A stretch of DNA of 64,000 nt from an uncultured Eubacteriales bacterium (GTDB taxonomy: Bacteria; Bacillota; Clostridia; Peptostreptococcales; Anaerovoracaceae): contig URGK01000001.1 of the NCBI GenBank assembly GCA_900547295.1, positions 34,694 through 98,693 on the forward strand, read 5' to 3'. The position numbers were made by a program, and so were the translations under genes. The notes beneath the pieces were generated by a model. The model was not told where the DNA came from. It saw only the letters and a program-made list of their open reading frames with translations, and made no database searches. The stretch's first letter is position 1, and each line of letters begins with the position of its first letter. Of the stretch, positions 17,312 through 26,300 are shown piece after piece.

Positions 17312-17752
17312 CTACTTCTTTTCAAAACAATCTCCAATATGAATTTCTCCCGATTTCAATACTCTTGCAAAAAGGCTTCCGGTTTTTAATGCGCATACAT
17401 CTCCCTCTGCCGCTATTTCGCAGGAATCCGGAAAACATTCTTTTTGAGCTGCCGAAATTTCTATAACCGCATCTCCTACTGCAAACACGTCTCCCGCACT
17501 GATATCTGCTTCCAGAATATTGTCTGCAAGGATGTTGGCTTTAAATTTCCTGCCGCAAAGCTTCCCTATTACAAGTTCTTCGGGACAAGTCTCAAGCCTT
17601 GTATCTGCAATTGTAAGCTGTCTGTCCCCGCCTCTGGCGTACATATCGCCTTCAATTCCCCGATCTGCTTCAAGTCTGAGCTTTTCTTTATGTATTCCCG
17701 GCGCTCCCTTTGCTTCATATATCGCAAGACCTGTAATTTTTAATTTTTTCAT
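17312..17752 (-). CDS. MOSC-domain protein
   Basis: 146 residues from ATG 17752, with GGGAGG at the end of the moaD-like gene serving as ribosome site. MOSC domains bind molybdenum-pterin cofactor or carry sulfur. The visible pattern DRGIEGDMYARGGDRQLT followed by KFKANILADN matches the conserved core of stand-alone MOSC proteins. Bacteria with tungsten aldehyde oxidoreductases often encode such small proteins beside moaD, moeB or mobAB. The start overlaps the moaD-like stop region, so both are co-translated. A cofactor-handling or sulfuration role is inferred; the precise step is unknown. Confidence 0.82.
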   Translation of the reverse strand: MKKLKITGLAIYEAKGAPGIHKEKLRLEADRGIEGDMYARGGDRQLTIADTRLETCPEELVIGKLCGRKFKANILADNILEADISAGDVFAVGDAVIEISAAQKECFPDSCEIAAEGDVCALKTGSLFARVLKSGEIHIGDCFEKK

Positions 17753-17756
17753 TATG

Positions 17757-17996
17757 TCAGCCTCCCGAAACCTTAGAGAATGCTTTGAGCAGATCTCCGT
17801 CATTAAGTCTGTCATCAATCATAACTCTTTTGTTATTGATGGAAACAAACCCGAAGTTTTTTATTTCTCTGTAATTAAGTCCTGCCGCCTGTAATGCCTG
17901 ATCACATGTGCAGCCTTCCGGAACCTCTACAGTTCTCTCGAAGTCATCTCCGAAATATTTCTTAAGTGTTCCTCTAAGTCTTATTGTTACCTTCAT
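17757..17996 (-). CDS. MoaD/ThiS-like sulfur carrier
   Basis: 79 residues of the beta-grasp ubiquitin-like fold ending in the diagnostic Gly-Gly (KVSGG). It begins VTIRLRGTLKKYFGD and has LNDGDLLKAFSKVSGG at the end. The terminal glycine is activated by a MoeB/ThiF enzyme, encoded two genes downstream, and carries sulfur to the pterin precursor. The context next to aldehyde:ferredoxin oxidoreductase favours the MoaD role over thiamine synthesis, because no thi genes are seen. It starts after a hairpin that separates it from the oxidoreductase gene. Confidence 0.85.
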   Translation of the reverse strand: MKVTIRLRGTLKKYFGDDFERTVEVPEGCTCDQALQAAGLNYREIKNFGFVSINNKRVMIDDRLNDGDLLKAFSKVSGG

Positions 17997-18061
17997 TTCA
18001 AACCTCCACTGTATATATTTTGATTATACAGCATTGCAGAATTTTTGACCATTAAAATTTT

Positions 18062-18089
18062 AAGGGCCTCATCAAAAGACGAAGCCCTT
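18062..18089 (-). terminator. hairpin between aor and the moaD-like gene
   Basis: AAGGGC and GCCCTT enclose a further partial stem (TCATC/GACGA) and a loop, 15 bases past the aor stop. Only a short AAAATTTT follows, so it probably lowers rather than blocks transcription into moaD-MOSC-moeB. Confidence 0.5.
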
Positions 18090-18103
18090 GTATAATGCTG
18101 TAT

Positions 18104-19876
18104 TTACAGAATCGACTGAATCAGTTCTTCAGGCATCATTCCGTTTTTGTCCCAGCCCATTACTTCATAATACTGGTCAAGCATATCTTCAAATGCTTCC
18201 TGAGGTATTTTCTGACCTGCTGCAGGACCTTCTCCTCCAAGAGCATCCTTTACGAGTCTCTTAGGAATAGTATCGTGGGCTCTGTTAAAGCCTTCTCTCT
18301 GGTTGAAGGCTCTGCCTATATTTAGAACTCTTCTTCCTACTTCACCCATTTCATCAGCAGTCCACTGTCTGCCTGTAACCAGTGTCAGCATCTCCGCCAT
18401 AATATCATAGCTGATTGTTCCCCAGAAGTCACAGATACATAATGAGAACTTAACTGCATTAAACTCTCCCAGATTATATACCATCTGTCCCTTGCCTTCT
18501 GAAGTATACGGAGGAATTGATGCCGCAAATACCTCTTCATTAGGTGCATAAGCTCTCATATGACAAGCTCCTCTGTCGGACACCGCATATGAAAGTGACA
18601 TTCCCCATGAACCGCGCGGTTCATACTGAGGGAATTCAAGTCCCTTAACCTGCATTGCAAAATCAGTACCGCCATATTTCTCAGAAGCATATTTAACTCC
18701 TCTGCTCAGATCTGCTCCAACGCCTTCCTGTCTTGCAATCATCTCCACCATTTTTATCATCTTATCAGCTTCGCCGAATCTGATGTCAAAATCATAAAGA
18801 CCTTTTTCGGTCATTTCCATTGCCCATACAATAGTATCTCCCGTACTGATTGTATCAAGGCCCATATTGTCGCATACTTCATTGAATTTAACTATATGCT
18901 CAGGATCTGTAATACCTGCGTTAGGACCTGCAACAGCTATTGTTTCATATTCAGGGCCTTCGCAGACAGCATTCCCTATCTTGAGGAAGTTACCGCAGCC
19001 AAGTCCGCAGCTTCCGCAACCTCGTTTGCCTTCTCTGTACTTCATAAGCACATCGCCGTTGTATTTTTCCCACTCAGGATCATTTGCGCCTGAGAAATTC
19101 TTGTAAGGAACAATTCCGCCATCGCCGCAGGCTTCAAGGAATGCAGTTGTTCCGGTATCATATACGAATGTATTATCCTCCTGCAGAACATCTTCGTGAA
19201 GAATTTCCAGTATTCTGTCTGTGGCTTTTTTGATATCAGGAACTTTTACACCCTTTGTTCCTTTGATCAGAATCGCTTTTATTTTTTTGGAACCCATTAC
19301 GGCGCCTATGCCGCCTCGTCCTGCCTGTCTGTAGTAGTCAGAGTTGATACATGCCATGTTGGAAAGATTCTCACCCGCAGGACCTATTGACATAATGCTG
19401 TATTCTATGCCGTATTTCTCTGCTAATATAGCTTCTGCTTCATGAGATCCAAGTCCCCATAATTCTGAAGCATCAACAAACTCAACTTTGTCGTCTTCGA
19501 TCACAATATAACAAGGCTTATCTGCAATGCCTTCAAATATAATCATATCATATCCGGCATACTTGATTCTTATTCCCACATGACCGCCGATGGAGCAGTC
19601 ATTCATTGTTCCTGTTGCCGGTGATTTTGCAGCTACAGAAAGTTTACCTGAGCAAGGTGCAGGAGTTCCCGTAAGAGGCCCTGTTGTCAGAAACAGTTTG
19701 TTTTCTTCTCCAAGCGCATCTATACCCGGCTTCAGTTCTTCATACATATATCTGATAGCAAGACCTTTTGAGCCTATGTATTTTTCTGCAAAATCCATAC
19801 GCAGCGGCTCTGTGGAGGCCTTTTTATCTGTTAAGTTTACTCTTAATATATTATTCTGATATCCTAACATTGTCAT
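18104..19876 (-). CDS. aor: tungsten aldehyde:ferredoxin oxidoreductase
   Basis: 590 residues, the normal length of AOR-family enzymes, which oxidise aldehydes to acids with ferredoxin and a tungsten bis-pterin cofactor. N-terminal domain marks are GPLTGTPAPCSGKLSVAAKS and GRGGIGAVMGSKK. The cluster ligands CGSCGLGCGN lie about residue 287-296. The pterin contacts NMGLDTISTG and DRGACHMRAYAP are intact. GGAGG lies eight bases before the ATG. A four-cluster ferredoxin gene is 18 bp upstream and cofactor genes follow, giving a compact operon led by a structured RNA. Substrate unknown; tungsten rather than molybdenum is assumed from family. Confidence 0.93.
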   Translation of the reverse strand: MTMLGYQNNILRVNLTDKKASTEPLRMDFAEKYIGSKGLAIRYMYEELKPGIDALGEENKLFLTTGPLTGTPAPCSGKLSVAAKSPATGTMNDCSIGGHVGIRIKYAGYDMIIFEGIADKPCYIVIEDDKVEFVDASELWGLGSHEAEAILAEKYGIEYSIMSIGPAGENLSNMACINSDYYRQAGRGGIGAVMGSKKIKAILIKGTKGVKVPDIKKATDRILEILHEDVLQEDNTFVYDTGTTAFLEACGDGGIVPYKNFSGANDPEWEKYNGDVLMKYREGKRGCGSCGLGCGNFLKIGNAVCEGPEYETIAVAGPNAGITDPEHIVKFNEVCDNMGLDTISTGDTIVWAMEMTEKGLYDFDIRFGEADKMIKMVEMIARQEGVGADLSRGVKYASEKYGGTDFAMQVKGLEFPQYEPRGSWGMSLSYAVSDRGACHMRAYAPNEEVFAASIPPYTSEGKGQMVYNLGEFNAVKFSLCICDFWGTISYDIMAEMLTLVTGRQWTADEMGEVGRRVLNIGRAFNQREGFNRAHDTIPKRLVKDALGGEGPAAGQKIPQEAFEDMLDQYYEVMGWDKNGMMPEELIQSIL

Positions 19877-19894
19877 TTCAGTTACCTCCTTTGC

Positions 19895-20281
19895 CTATTC
19901 AAAAGTCAAAGCATTCTGCGGACATGTTTTAATGCATTTAGGATCACCTTTGCATGTATCGCAGATATATGCTTTTTCTTCTCTGATTTTTACAACATGT
20001 TTAGGGCATTTCTCTGCACAGATACCGCAGCCTATGCACTTATCAAAATCAACTTCAATATGGTCTGTAAGAGAAATAGCATCTACAGGACAGGCTTTTT
20101 TGCAGATGCCGCATAAAATACAATAATCGTCCTTGTATTTAAGTACTCCCTTGTCATAATATGTCTCTATAGCTATTCTGGCTTTTGAAGGAATGTATTC
20201 CCCCTCTTTGTATGCAGAGCACACCTGTGCACAAAGCTGACACCCTATGCATTTTGTTTTGTTAAATTTGAGTCTTTTCAT
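19895..20281 (-). CDS. AOR-associated polyferredoxin
   Basis: 128 residues with four cysteine groups: CIGCQLCAQVC, CILCGICKKACP, CIGCGICAEKCP and CDTCKGDPKCIKTCP. These should bind up to four 4Fe-4S clusters and carry electrons from the oxidoreductase encoded 18 bp downstream to other ferredoxin users such as the hydrogenase. Small HycB-like ferredoxins commonly precede aor genes. It is the first gene after the structured RNA and terminator at 20.30-20.43 kb. Confidence 0.9.
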   Translation of the reverse strand: MKRLKFNKTKCIGCQLCAQVCSAYKEGEYIPSKARIAIETYYDKGVLKYKDDYCILCGICKKACPVDAISLTDHIEVDFDKCIGCGICAEKCPKHVVKIREEKAYICDTCKGDPKCIKTCPQNALTFE

Positions 20282-20301
20282 TTAACCAACGCTTCCTTTC
20301 C

Positions 20302-20355
20302 AAAAAAATAGCAAAGCAGCATTATCCCTCCATATAGGGTTAATGTCTCCTTTGC
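20302..20355 (-). terminator. attenuator terminator of the aor leader
   Basis: GCAAAG at the 3' edge of the leader RNA pairs with CTTTGC, followed by TATTTTTTT, with an inner CCCT/AGGG hairpin. The GCAAAG strand directly adjoins the aptamer closing helix (GGAG), so aptamer and terminator can compete. This is a classic riboswitch platform ahead of ferredoxin-aor. Confidence 0.8.
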
Positions 20356-20431
20356 AACAATGGCAGGCATCAGGATCACTCCCGATACCCTTACGTTTTC
20401 ACCGGCACCTTGTGTCATGTGAAAATCGGAG
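20347..20431 (-). ncRNA. structured leader RNA, class 2 copy M (Moco/Tuco riboswitch candidate)
   Basis: Read leftward: closing helix CTCC/GGAG, helix TTTTCAC/GTGAAAA enclosing GACAC-AAG-GTGCC, then CGTAAGGGTA and a ten-pair hairpin GGTATCGGGA / TCCTGATGCC with a GTGA loop, ending TGCCTGCC-ATTGTTGCAAAGGAG. The copy at 20.64 kb has the same conserved blocks but different helix sequences with pairing kept (CCCTTA/TAAGGG). The order GACA-hairpin-TGCC, GNRA hairpin, GCCTxCC and AAAGG resembles the Moco/Tuco riboswitch from memory. Its target, a tungstopterin enzyme operon, fits that ligand. Confidence 0.7.
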
Positions 20432-20456
20432 TATTTATTCGCTTAATATTTTAATA

Positions 20457-20486
20457 ATTATACATTACTTCAGTAATTCTTGTCAA
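20457..20486 (-). promoter_or_regulatory. sigma-A promoter of the aor operon
   Basis: TTGACA and TATAAT, spacing 18 bp, pointing left into the class 2 leader RNA. Transcription would begin at about 20450, roughly 20 bases before the closing helix. Confidence 0.8.
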
Positions 20487-20587
20487 CACTCTCATATATT
20501 TTTATATAATCAGTCATTTCTTTACAGCATATTTGTTATCCCTGAACATTAAAAAAACGCTACTTACACAAAAAAACAACTTCCCTA

Positions 20588-20617
20588 TTGACAAACAGAC
20601 CATAACAGACTTACAAT
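20588..20617 (+). promoter_or_regulatory. sigma-A promoter of the orphan leader RNA
   Basis: TTGACA and TACAAT, spacing 18 bp, pointing right into the second class 2 RNA. It is divergent from the aor promoter about 100 bp away and supports expression of the RNA on the plus strand. Confidence 0.7.
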
Positions 20618-20639
20618 AGGATAAAGCAATTGAATACAT

Positions 20640-20723
20640 CTCCGACCCTTATACGACACCTGCTGCCGGTAAGGGCGTTAGGGTAGCAAAAGCGATTTTA
20701 CTGCCTGCCGTTGCGCAAAGGAG
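20640..20723 (+). ncRNA. structured RNA, class 2 copy P, without a downstream gene
   Basis: Aligns almost end to end with the aor leader RNA: CTCCGA, helix CCCTTA/TAAGGG around CGACAC...TGCCG, CGTTAGGGTA, a GNRA hairpin GGTAGCAAAA / TTTTACTGCC with GCGA loop (one mismatch), TGCCTGCC and TTGCGCAAAGGAG. It has its own promoter and its own terminator, yet no plus-strand gene follows for over 10 kb. Either its gene was lost, or the RNA acts alone, for example as a ligand sponge or a trans-acting RNA. Confidence 0.7.
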
Positions 20724-20768
20724 TCTTGATATCAGTTAGTAATCAAGCCTGTCTGCGCACTTTTTTTT
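20712..20768 (+). terminator. terminator of the orphan class 2 RNA
   Basis: TGCGCA pairs with TGCGCA around an inner CTTGAT/ATCAAG hairpin and is followed by eight T residues. The plan is the same as in the aor leader, with the first strand overlapping the aptamer 3' edge. Confidence 0.65.
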
Positions 20769-20848
20769 GCAATTGTTAAGAATACTTGAGTTATTTCTTA
20801 CATACGTTTTGCCACTGTATTTGCTTAAAAAGTGCGCAGACAGGCTTG
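20744..20848. repeat. 22-bp perfect inverted repeat, 61-bp spacer
   Basis: Positions 20744-20765 and 20827-20848 are perfect reverse complements. The left arm is the 3' half of the orphan RNA terminator including part of its T-run. The right arm therefore reads as the same terminator half on the minus strand, which is where transcripts from the second importer operon arrive. It may be an inverted duplication. No target-site duplication is visible. Confidence 0.8.
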
Positions 20849-20955
20849 CCTTATTTATATTATATCCTCTGTAAACCCCTTTTACCACCATTTTTTTAGC
20901 AACCGCTTCACAGTTTCTGCTATACCTGTAATTCTTTCAGTCTCAGTATTTTCTA

Positions 20956-21750
20956 TTACTTATCCCTTGCGCTTGTCCCAACCGGTACAAACACTCTGGC
21001 TTCCTCTTCATTAATTTCAGTTGTAAGAATTCTGACATCAACTCCGTAGAGTCTGCGCATCATTTCTTCATTAAGAACCTCTGCAGAGGACCCCGCAGCC
21101 ACAAACTCGCCCTTCTGAATTACAAAGGATTTGTCTGCAAACAGCAGCGCGTGTTCAGGGTTATGTGTTGACAGTATAATCGTATACCCGCCTGCCGCAA
21201 GCTCTTTGATCTTTGCCATTACCCTGTACTGATTGCCATAGTCCAGATTGGCAGTAGGCTCGTCCATTATGAGAATTTTAGCATTCTGCACCAGTGCTCT
21301 TGCCACCAGCACAAGCTGTCTTTCACCGCCTGAAATTCTGCCAAAGCCTCTGTTTCTGAGATATCCTATACCAAGCTCATCAAGCGCCCTTTCGGCCGCT
21401 TCTATCTGCTCTTTCCCCGGAGACTCTAAAAGCTTCAGGCTGCCTGTAGTTCCCATAAGCACAATATCTATTACATCATAATTGAATACCGGAACCGTTG
21501 TCTGAGGAATATATGCAATCTTTCTTGCAATTTCAGTTCTGCTCATTTCCTTAATGTCCTGATTATCTATAAGGATGGTGCCGCTGTAGCCCTTGAGAAA
21601 TCCCAGAATGCAGCGAAACAGCGTACTTTTGCCCGCGCCGTTTGGTCCTATCACAGCAACAAGGCTGCTTTCGTGGGCTCTGAAGTCCATATTTTTGAGC
21701 ACCTGAGTGGTGCCATATGAGAAACACAGCTCTTTTGTTCTAATTCTCAC
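20956..21750 (-). CDS. FecE-type ABC importer ATPase, second system
   Basis: 264 residues with Walker A GPNGAGKSTLF, signature SGGERQLVLVARA, Walker B ILIMDEPTANLDYG and the H-loop STHNPEHAL. It is a clear paralogue of the cluster 1 ATPase (shared EPTAxLDYGNQ and a C-terminal MRRLYGVDV-like tail). It overlaps the permease gene by 11 bp and is the last gene of the operon that starts at 31.0 kb. Predicted to power the FecCD permease encoded upstream. Confidence 0.9.
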   Translation of the reverse strand: MRIRTKELCFSYGTTQVLKNMDFRAHESSLVAVIGPNGAGKSTLFRCILGFLKGYSGTILIDNQDIKEMSRTEIARKIAYIPQTTVPVFNYDVIDIVLMGTTGSLKLLESPGKEQIEAAERALDELGIGYLRNRGFGRISGGERQLVLVARALVQNAKILIMDEPTANLDYGNQYRVMAKIKELAAGGYTIILSTHNPEHALLFADKSFVIQKGEFVAAGSSAEVLNEEMMRRLYGVDVRILTTEINEEEARVFVPVGTSARDK

Positions 21751-22768
21751 GGCTTGTTCCCCCTTTCAGTATAAGGTATACAAATATAGGGGCGCCTACA
21801 AATGATGTAAGTATTCCCAACGGAATTTCCGCCGTAGTAGCCAGCCTCGCAATATTGTCAACCACCATAAGAAACGTTGCGCCAAACAATGCAGATGCCG
21901 GTATTATCTTTCTGTAGTCATACCCGAAAATCATTCTGCAGAAATGCGGGATTACAAGCCCCACCCAGCCTATCATACCGCTTATGGCAACGCTTGACGC
22001 CGTAAGAAGCGTAGCGCACACAATCACTACAAGCCTCAAAGCTCTGGTATTAATTCCCATGGCCTGCGCTTCTTCCTCACCCACTGTAAGCAGGTTCATT
22101 CTCCATTTGAGCAGGAACAGAGGGACAGAGCCTGCTATAATCGGAACTATGGCAAAAGCCACATCCTGAGGCTTGATTGAAACAAGGCTTCCCATCAGCC
22201 AGTATGTGATTGCAGGCAGTGTCTGCTCCGTATCTGCAACCAGCTTTACAAAGGAAGTGCATGAGGTAAACAGCGAGCCTATCATCATTCCCGCCAGTAT
22301 CATAGCCAGTGTGGCATTTATCCTGCTGACCCTGCTGATGCCATAGGCCAGCATTACGGCTGCAAGTCCAAACAGAAATGCCGCCACCGATATACCCATA
22401 TAGCCTGCGCCCAGAAGTATCGCAAGGGCTGCTCCAAAGCCTGCGCCGGAGCTTGCGCCCAGAATATCCGGAGATACCATGGGGTTCTGAAACATTCCCT
22501 GATAGGATACTCCCGCAATTGATAATGCCGCCCCTATAATTGCGGCGGCCAGCACTCTCGGCAACCTTATCTGAAATATTACATTCTCTGCGGCATCCGG
22601 CCAGCTCTGCGGTATATCAATTATCCCCGACAGAATGATCTTCATAAGCTCCGGTGGGCTTACAGGGTATCTTCCCAGCATGAATGAGCCGAAAAACACT
22701 ACTGTGAATATCACAACAAGTATTGTGAATTTTATTTTAAATTTCTTTGTTTTTTCTGCTGTTTTCAT
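21740..22768 (-). CDS. FecCD-type ABC importer permease, second system
   Basis: 342 residues from ATG 22768, overlapping the NTPase stop as ATGA. Several membrane helices; family marks RLPRVLAAAIIGAALSIAG, NPMVSPDILGASSGAGFG and GMIGWVGLVIPHFCRM. It forms the channel of the second class II importer. The paralogue in cluster 1 shares the same marks, so duplication is likely. The operon places binding protein first and permease/ATPase last, reversed relative to cluster 1. Confidence 0.9.
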   Translation of the reverse strand: MKTAEKTKKFKIKFTILVVIFTVVFFGSFMLGRYPVSPPELMKIILSGIIDIPQSWPDAAENVIFQIRLPRVLAAAIIGAALSIAGVSYQGMFQNPMVSPDILGASSGAGFGAALAILLGAGYMGISVAAFLFGLAAVMLAYGISRVSRINATLAMILAGMMIGSLFTSCTSFVKLVADTEQTLPAITYWLMGSLVSIKPQDVAFAIVPIIAGSVPLFLLKWRMNLLTVGEEEAQAMGINTRALRLVVIVCATLLTASSVAISGMIGWVGLVIPHFCRMIFGYDYRKIIPASALFGATFLMVVDNIARLATTAEIPLGILTSFVGAPIFVYLILKGGTSREN

Positions 22769-23322
22769 CAAATATTACTGTTTTCCTTCTTCAGATTGTT
22801 ATTCCATTCTAAAACACATGACAGTATTTTATCATAAATCTGCTCTTTGTTGCCACCGTCTAAATGAAAAACCTCTGCTTTCGGATGATTCAGGACGCTG
22901 TCAATAAAATCAGACTGTTTGCCTCCTTTTACGGAGGCCAGTACAGGTATATCGCCGTCGAGATGAGCAAGCACCGCCCGGCAGAATTCCGGGACAGCTT
23001 CTTCCATAAATCCTATCTCATCCATAATAACGATACCGTCTTCTGCAGCTTCAAGATATTTCATTCCCAGTATACGAAATGCCTCAAGGTTTACGGTTCT
23101 GTCTTTTGTGTTGCAGGCGGCCACATAATTTTCACTGCTCATATGACCATCTGCCCTGCCTGCCGGATATATATATATTTCATGATACCCGTCCTCTCTG
23201 TCTTTTACTATTCTGGTACAGAAGCCGTATACGGGAACAGTGCACTGCTCTGTAATCCTGTCGATTATATCCGTCTTGCCGCTGCCTCTTTCTCCATAGA
23301 TAAGAATATGTTTGCCTTTCAT
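22768..23322 (-). CDS. THEP1-type nucleoside-triphosphatase
   Basis: 184 residues with Walker A GERGSGKTD (about residue 10), Walker B GIVIMDEIGFME and VLASVKGG, typical of PF03266 NTPases, small P-loop proteins of unclear role. It overlaps both neighbours: the surface-protein stop by one base and the permease start by one base. Such tight coupling to an importer is unusual. It might act as a regulatory or chaperone-like ATPase for the transporter or cofactor, but this is inference only. Confidence 0.82.
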   Translation of the reverse strand: MKGKHILIYGERGSGKTDIIDRITEQCTVPVYGFCTRIVKDREDGYHEIYIYPAGRADGHMSSENYVAACNTKDRTVNLEAFRILGMKYLEAAEDGIVIMDEIGFMEEAVPEFCRAVLAHLDGDIPVLASVKGGKQSDFIDSVLNHPKAEVFHLDGGNKEQIYDKILSCVLEWNNNLKKENSNI

Positions 23323-26300
23323 TAAATCACCTCAGATTTTGTTACTTTTTTAACCTTGCCGTTTACGGATATCTTGTGTGTTCCTTTTTTAACCCAGATA
23401 TACGCATATTTATCTTTTTTATCTGTATATGTATGTGAAACAGAATCAAAACTTACTGTATAGCCTGCTCCCTTGTATACTGTTTTGCCGTCAACCTTTA
23501 CAGTATTACTGTTCTTAGGAAGTTTAACCTTTACTCTGTAATAGTTCTTTGTAAATGCTTTGCACACTATAGCCCTGCTGTCTCTTACGAAAGTTTTTTC
23601 GGTTTCGTGTATTTTGGAGCAGACCTTGAGGCTTCCTCCTGTCACTTTCATTGACTTGCAGTAAAGTGCGGAGCCGTAGGTTGACTTGTTCTTCCTCTCG
23701 TCCGCATCGTTTGCACAGATAAGCACATTTCCTCCTGTTACAGTCAGGTTCTTAACGTACAGCGCATGGATTTTATTTGTATCCGAAACTGCCGCAAATG
23801 TGCCTCCCTGCATTCTGACACTGCCGTTTATTCCGTTCACTATGCCTCCCGGTCCGCCGGTTCTCTCGTCATCAAACAGTTTGACTGTCGCCGACTTCTG
23901 AACAACTGTGCTGCCCTTTGCAAGCTGCATTGCATAGTTGCCAAGGCCTGACTTGCCGTACAGACTGCCGCTTCCGCTGATGTATGAGGTACCCTTAACC
24001 ATAATGCAAGGGTTCTTGTTGCCGCTTTCTGTGCAGCTGTCTATGAAGTTGTTTTCTCCCTCAATTTTAAGCTCTGCACTGTCAAGTGTTATAACTGTTG
24101 CAGGATTGTTGATGTTAACGTCCTTAACTGTAACAGCAGAGTCCTTTGAAGCATATATGCTAAGGCCTGTAAGTGACTGTCCGTCGCCGTCAAGGGTAAC
24201 CCTGCCGTTTACTGTTATTGTGCCTGTTGCTGACGGATCGATATAGTAATAGCCGCTTGTAAGCGTTACATCGCCCATTGTGTATTTCTTTGAATACAGT
24301 GCGTTTATTGATGTATTTCCTCTGCTGAGATCATATTTTGCCCAGACTCCGTCATTTCCGTTTTTGACAGGTACTGACGGAAGTGTCAGAGAACTTGTCC
24401 CTCCGGTAAAAGATATCTCCCTGATTGTTTTACCGTCTGCTCTGAGAAACGCCGTATATACAGCATCTTTTTCACTTACGGAAACTGTCACATTGCCTTT
24501 TATGTTCTTGCCGTTCCAGTCCTTGCCGTCCCTTTTGAATATGTATGCTCTGCCGGCAGGAGCCTTTGGAAGCTCTACACTTTCTCCCGAATATACGGTT
24601 TCAGTTCCCGTATAATCTCCTGTGTAGGTTACTGTGTAAACTGTCTTTTTCTCTATATGGCTCAGTACAGGGAAATCTCCTGTTTTGCCTGCAAACATGC
24701 CTTTTGCGTTCTTGTTAAGAGCTGCCGCAAAGCTGCTGCCTTTCATTGAGTCTGCGGTTTTGCCTGTCACTGTCACATATTCGTGGCCTTTAACCTGCGA
24801 CTGGTTTCCAAAAGCATCTGCATCATTGATATAGTATGTCCTGTCTGCGCTGTTGTTTATTGATATGTTGAAATTGCCCGCAACAGCGCCTTTCTGCGCT
24901 CCGTTTATCTCACCTGTGTTATAACAGTTATACAGCTCTATGTTCTGAGCAAATCCTGCAAGTCCGCCCGCAGTATTGTCTGCCGAAACGTTGCCCTGAT
25001 TGTATGAATTCTTTACTGCGGGGATTTCCCAGCCTGTAGTGTGGCCTGCAAGTCCGCCCGCATAGTTTGCGGCAGTTATCTCTCCGTAGTTTGCGGATGA
25101 ACTGATGCAGCCTGTAGCTTTGCCTGTGATGCCGCCTGCCGCAGCAGAGTCTGCATGAACCGCTCCGTAGTTTGCAGAGGTTTTAATGCTGTCCTTTTTA
25201 ACTGTTGTTTCACCTGCTATGCCGCCTGCATTGCTGCCTGTAGCCGTCACACTGCCCCTGTTGATGCAGTCTGATATGGCTGTGCCATCCTTTGTTCTGG
25301 CTGTAATACCGCCTGCGTTGCTGCCCTTTGCCGTAACTGTTACATAACTTGTGCAGCCCGTTATTTTGGCGCTGTCACCGTAAGCCGCAATACCTGCCGC
25401 GCTTCCCAGCGACTCTGATGTGCCTTTTACTGTGACGTTTTTTACTGTGCCGCCGTATACATATCCGAACAGGCCCGAATAGCTGCCGTCTGTCTTTGCC
25501 TTCATTGCCGTTACCGTATGACCCTGTCCGTCAAATGTGCCTCTGAAGCATTTTTCGCTTGATGAACCTATGCTGTTCCAGTATCTGATACCATCTGTAC
25601 CGTCATTGTTTTTCAGCGATATATCATTTGCAAGCTTTACGGTCTTGCCCTTAAATGTATAGCCCTTTGTATTTACAAGGTATGCAAGTCCTGCAAGCTG
25701 ACCAGCAGTTTTGATTGTAAAGCTGCTCTTTGATGAGCTGTACCAACTCGTATCCGCAAGAGAGGTCCATTTCTTTTCCTGCGTTTTAGGCTCTGCCGTA
25801 ACTGTCAGTCCCTTTGACACTGCCGTCGTTACCTTGTGTACTCCCGATTCGTTGGAAGCTGCGCTTCCGTCACCGTATGTATATGTATATACGAATTTTC
25901 CTGTGTATTCGAGGTTATCTTCCTCAGGAACTGCGCCGTCTTTTAATACAGCCTTAACTGTAAGAACGTCAAGCTGATAAAGTCCCTCGCCCTTTAATAT
26001 CTGTCTGTCCTTTACATATACGGTTTCACCGCCGCTTAATATGGTTCCCGCTTTCTTGCCGGAAATGCTGCAGCTGTCATCTGCTTTAAATTCCACATTG
26101 CCCTTTTCAAGCTTAATAAATTCCGCAGAAAGAGTCACATCTGATGTAACCGTATAGTAGTCTGCATATATAGGTTTGCCGCCTGCAGTATATGTATCAA
26201 GTGTATATCCGCCGTCAGCCTTATACGAAAGATGTATCACGCTGCCGTAAGGTACCTCGCCTGAAACGCTTCCGGTAATTGTGCCTCCCTGCGCCTGATT

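Noticed and set aside
20744..20848. Insertion-sequence or MITE remnant
   Set aside because: No target-site duplication and no transposase; the arms are explained by terminator sequence.
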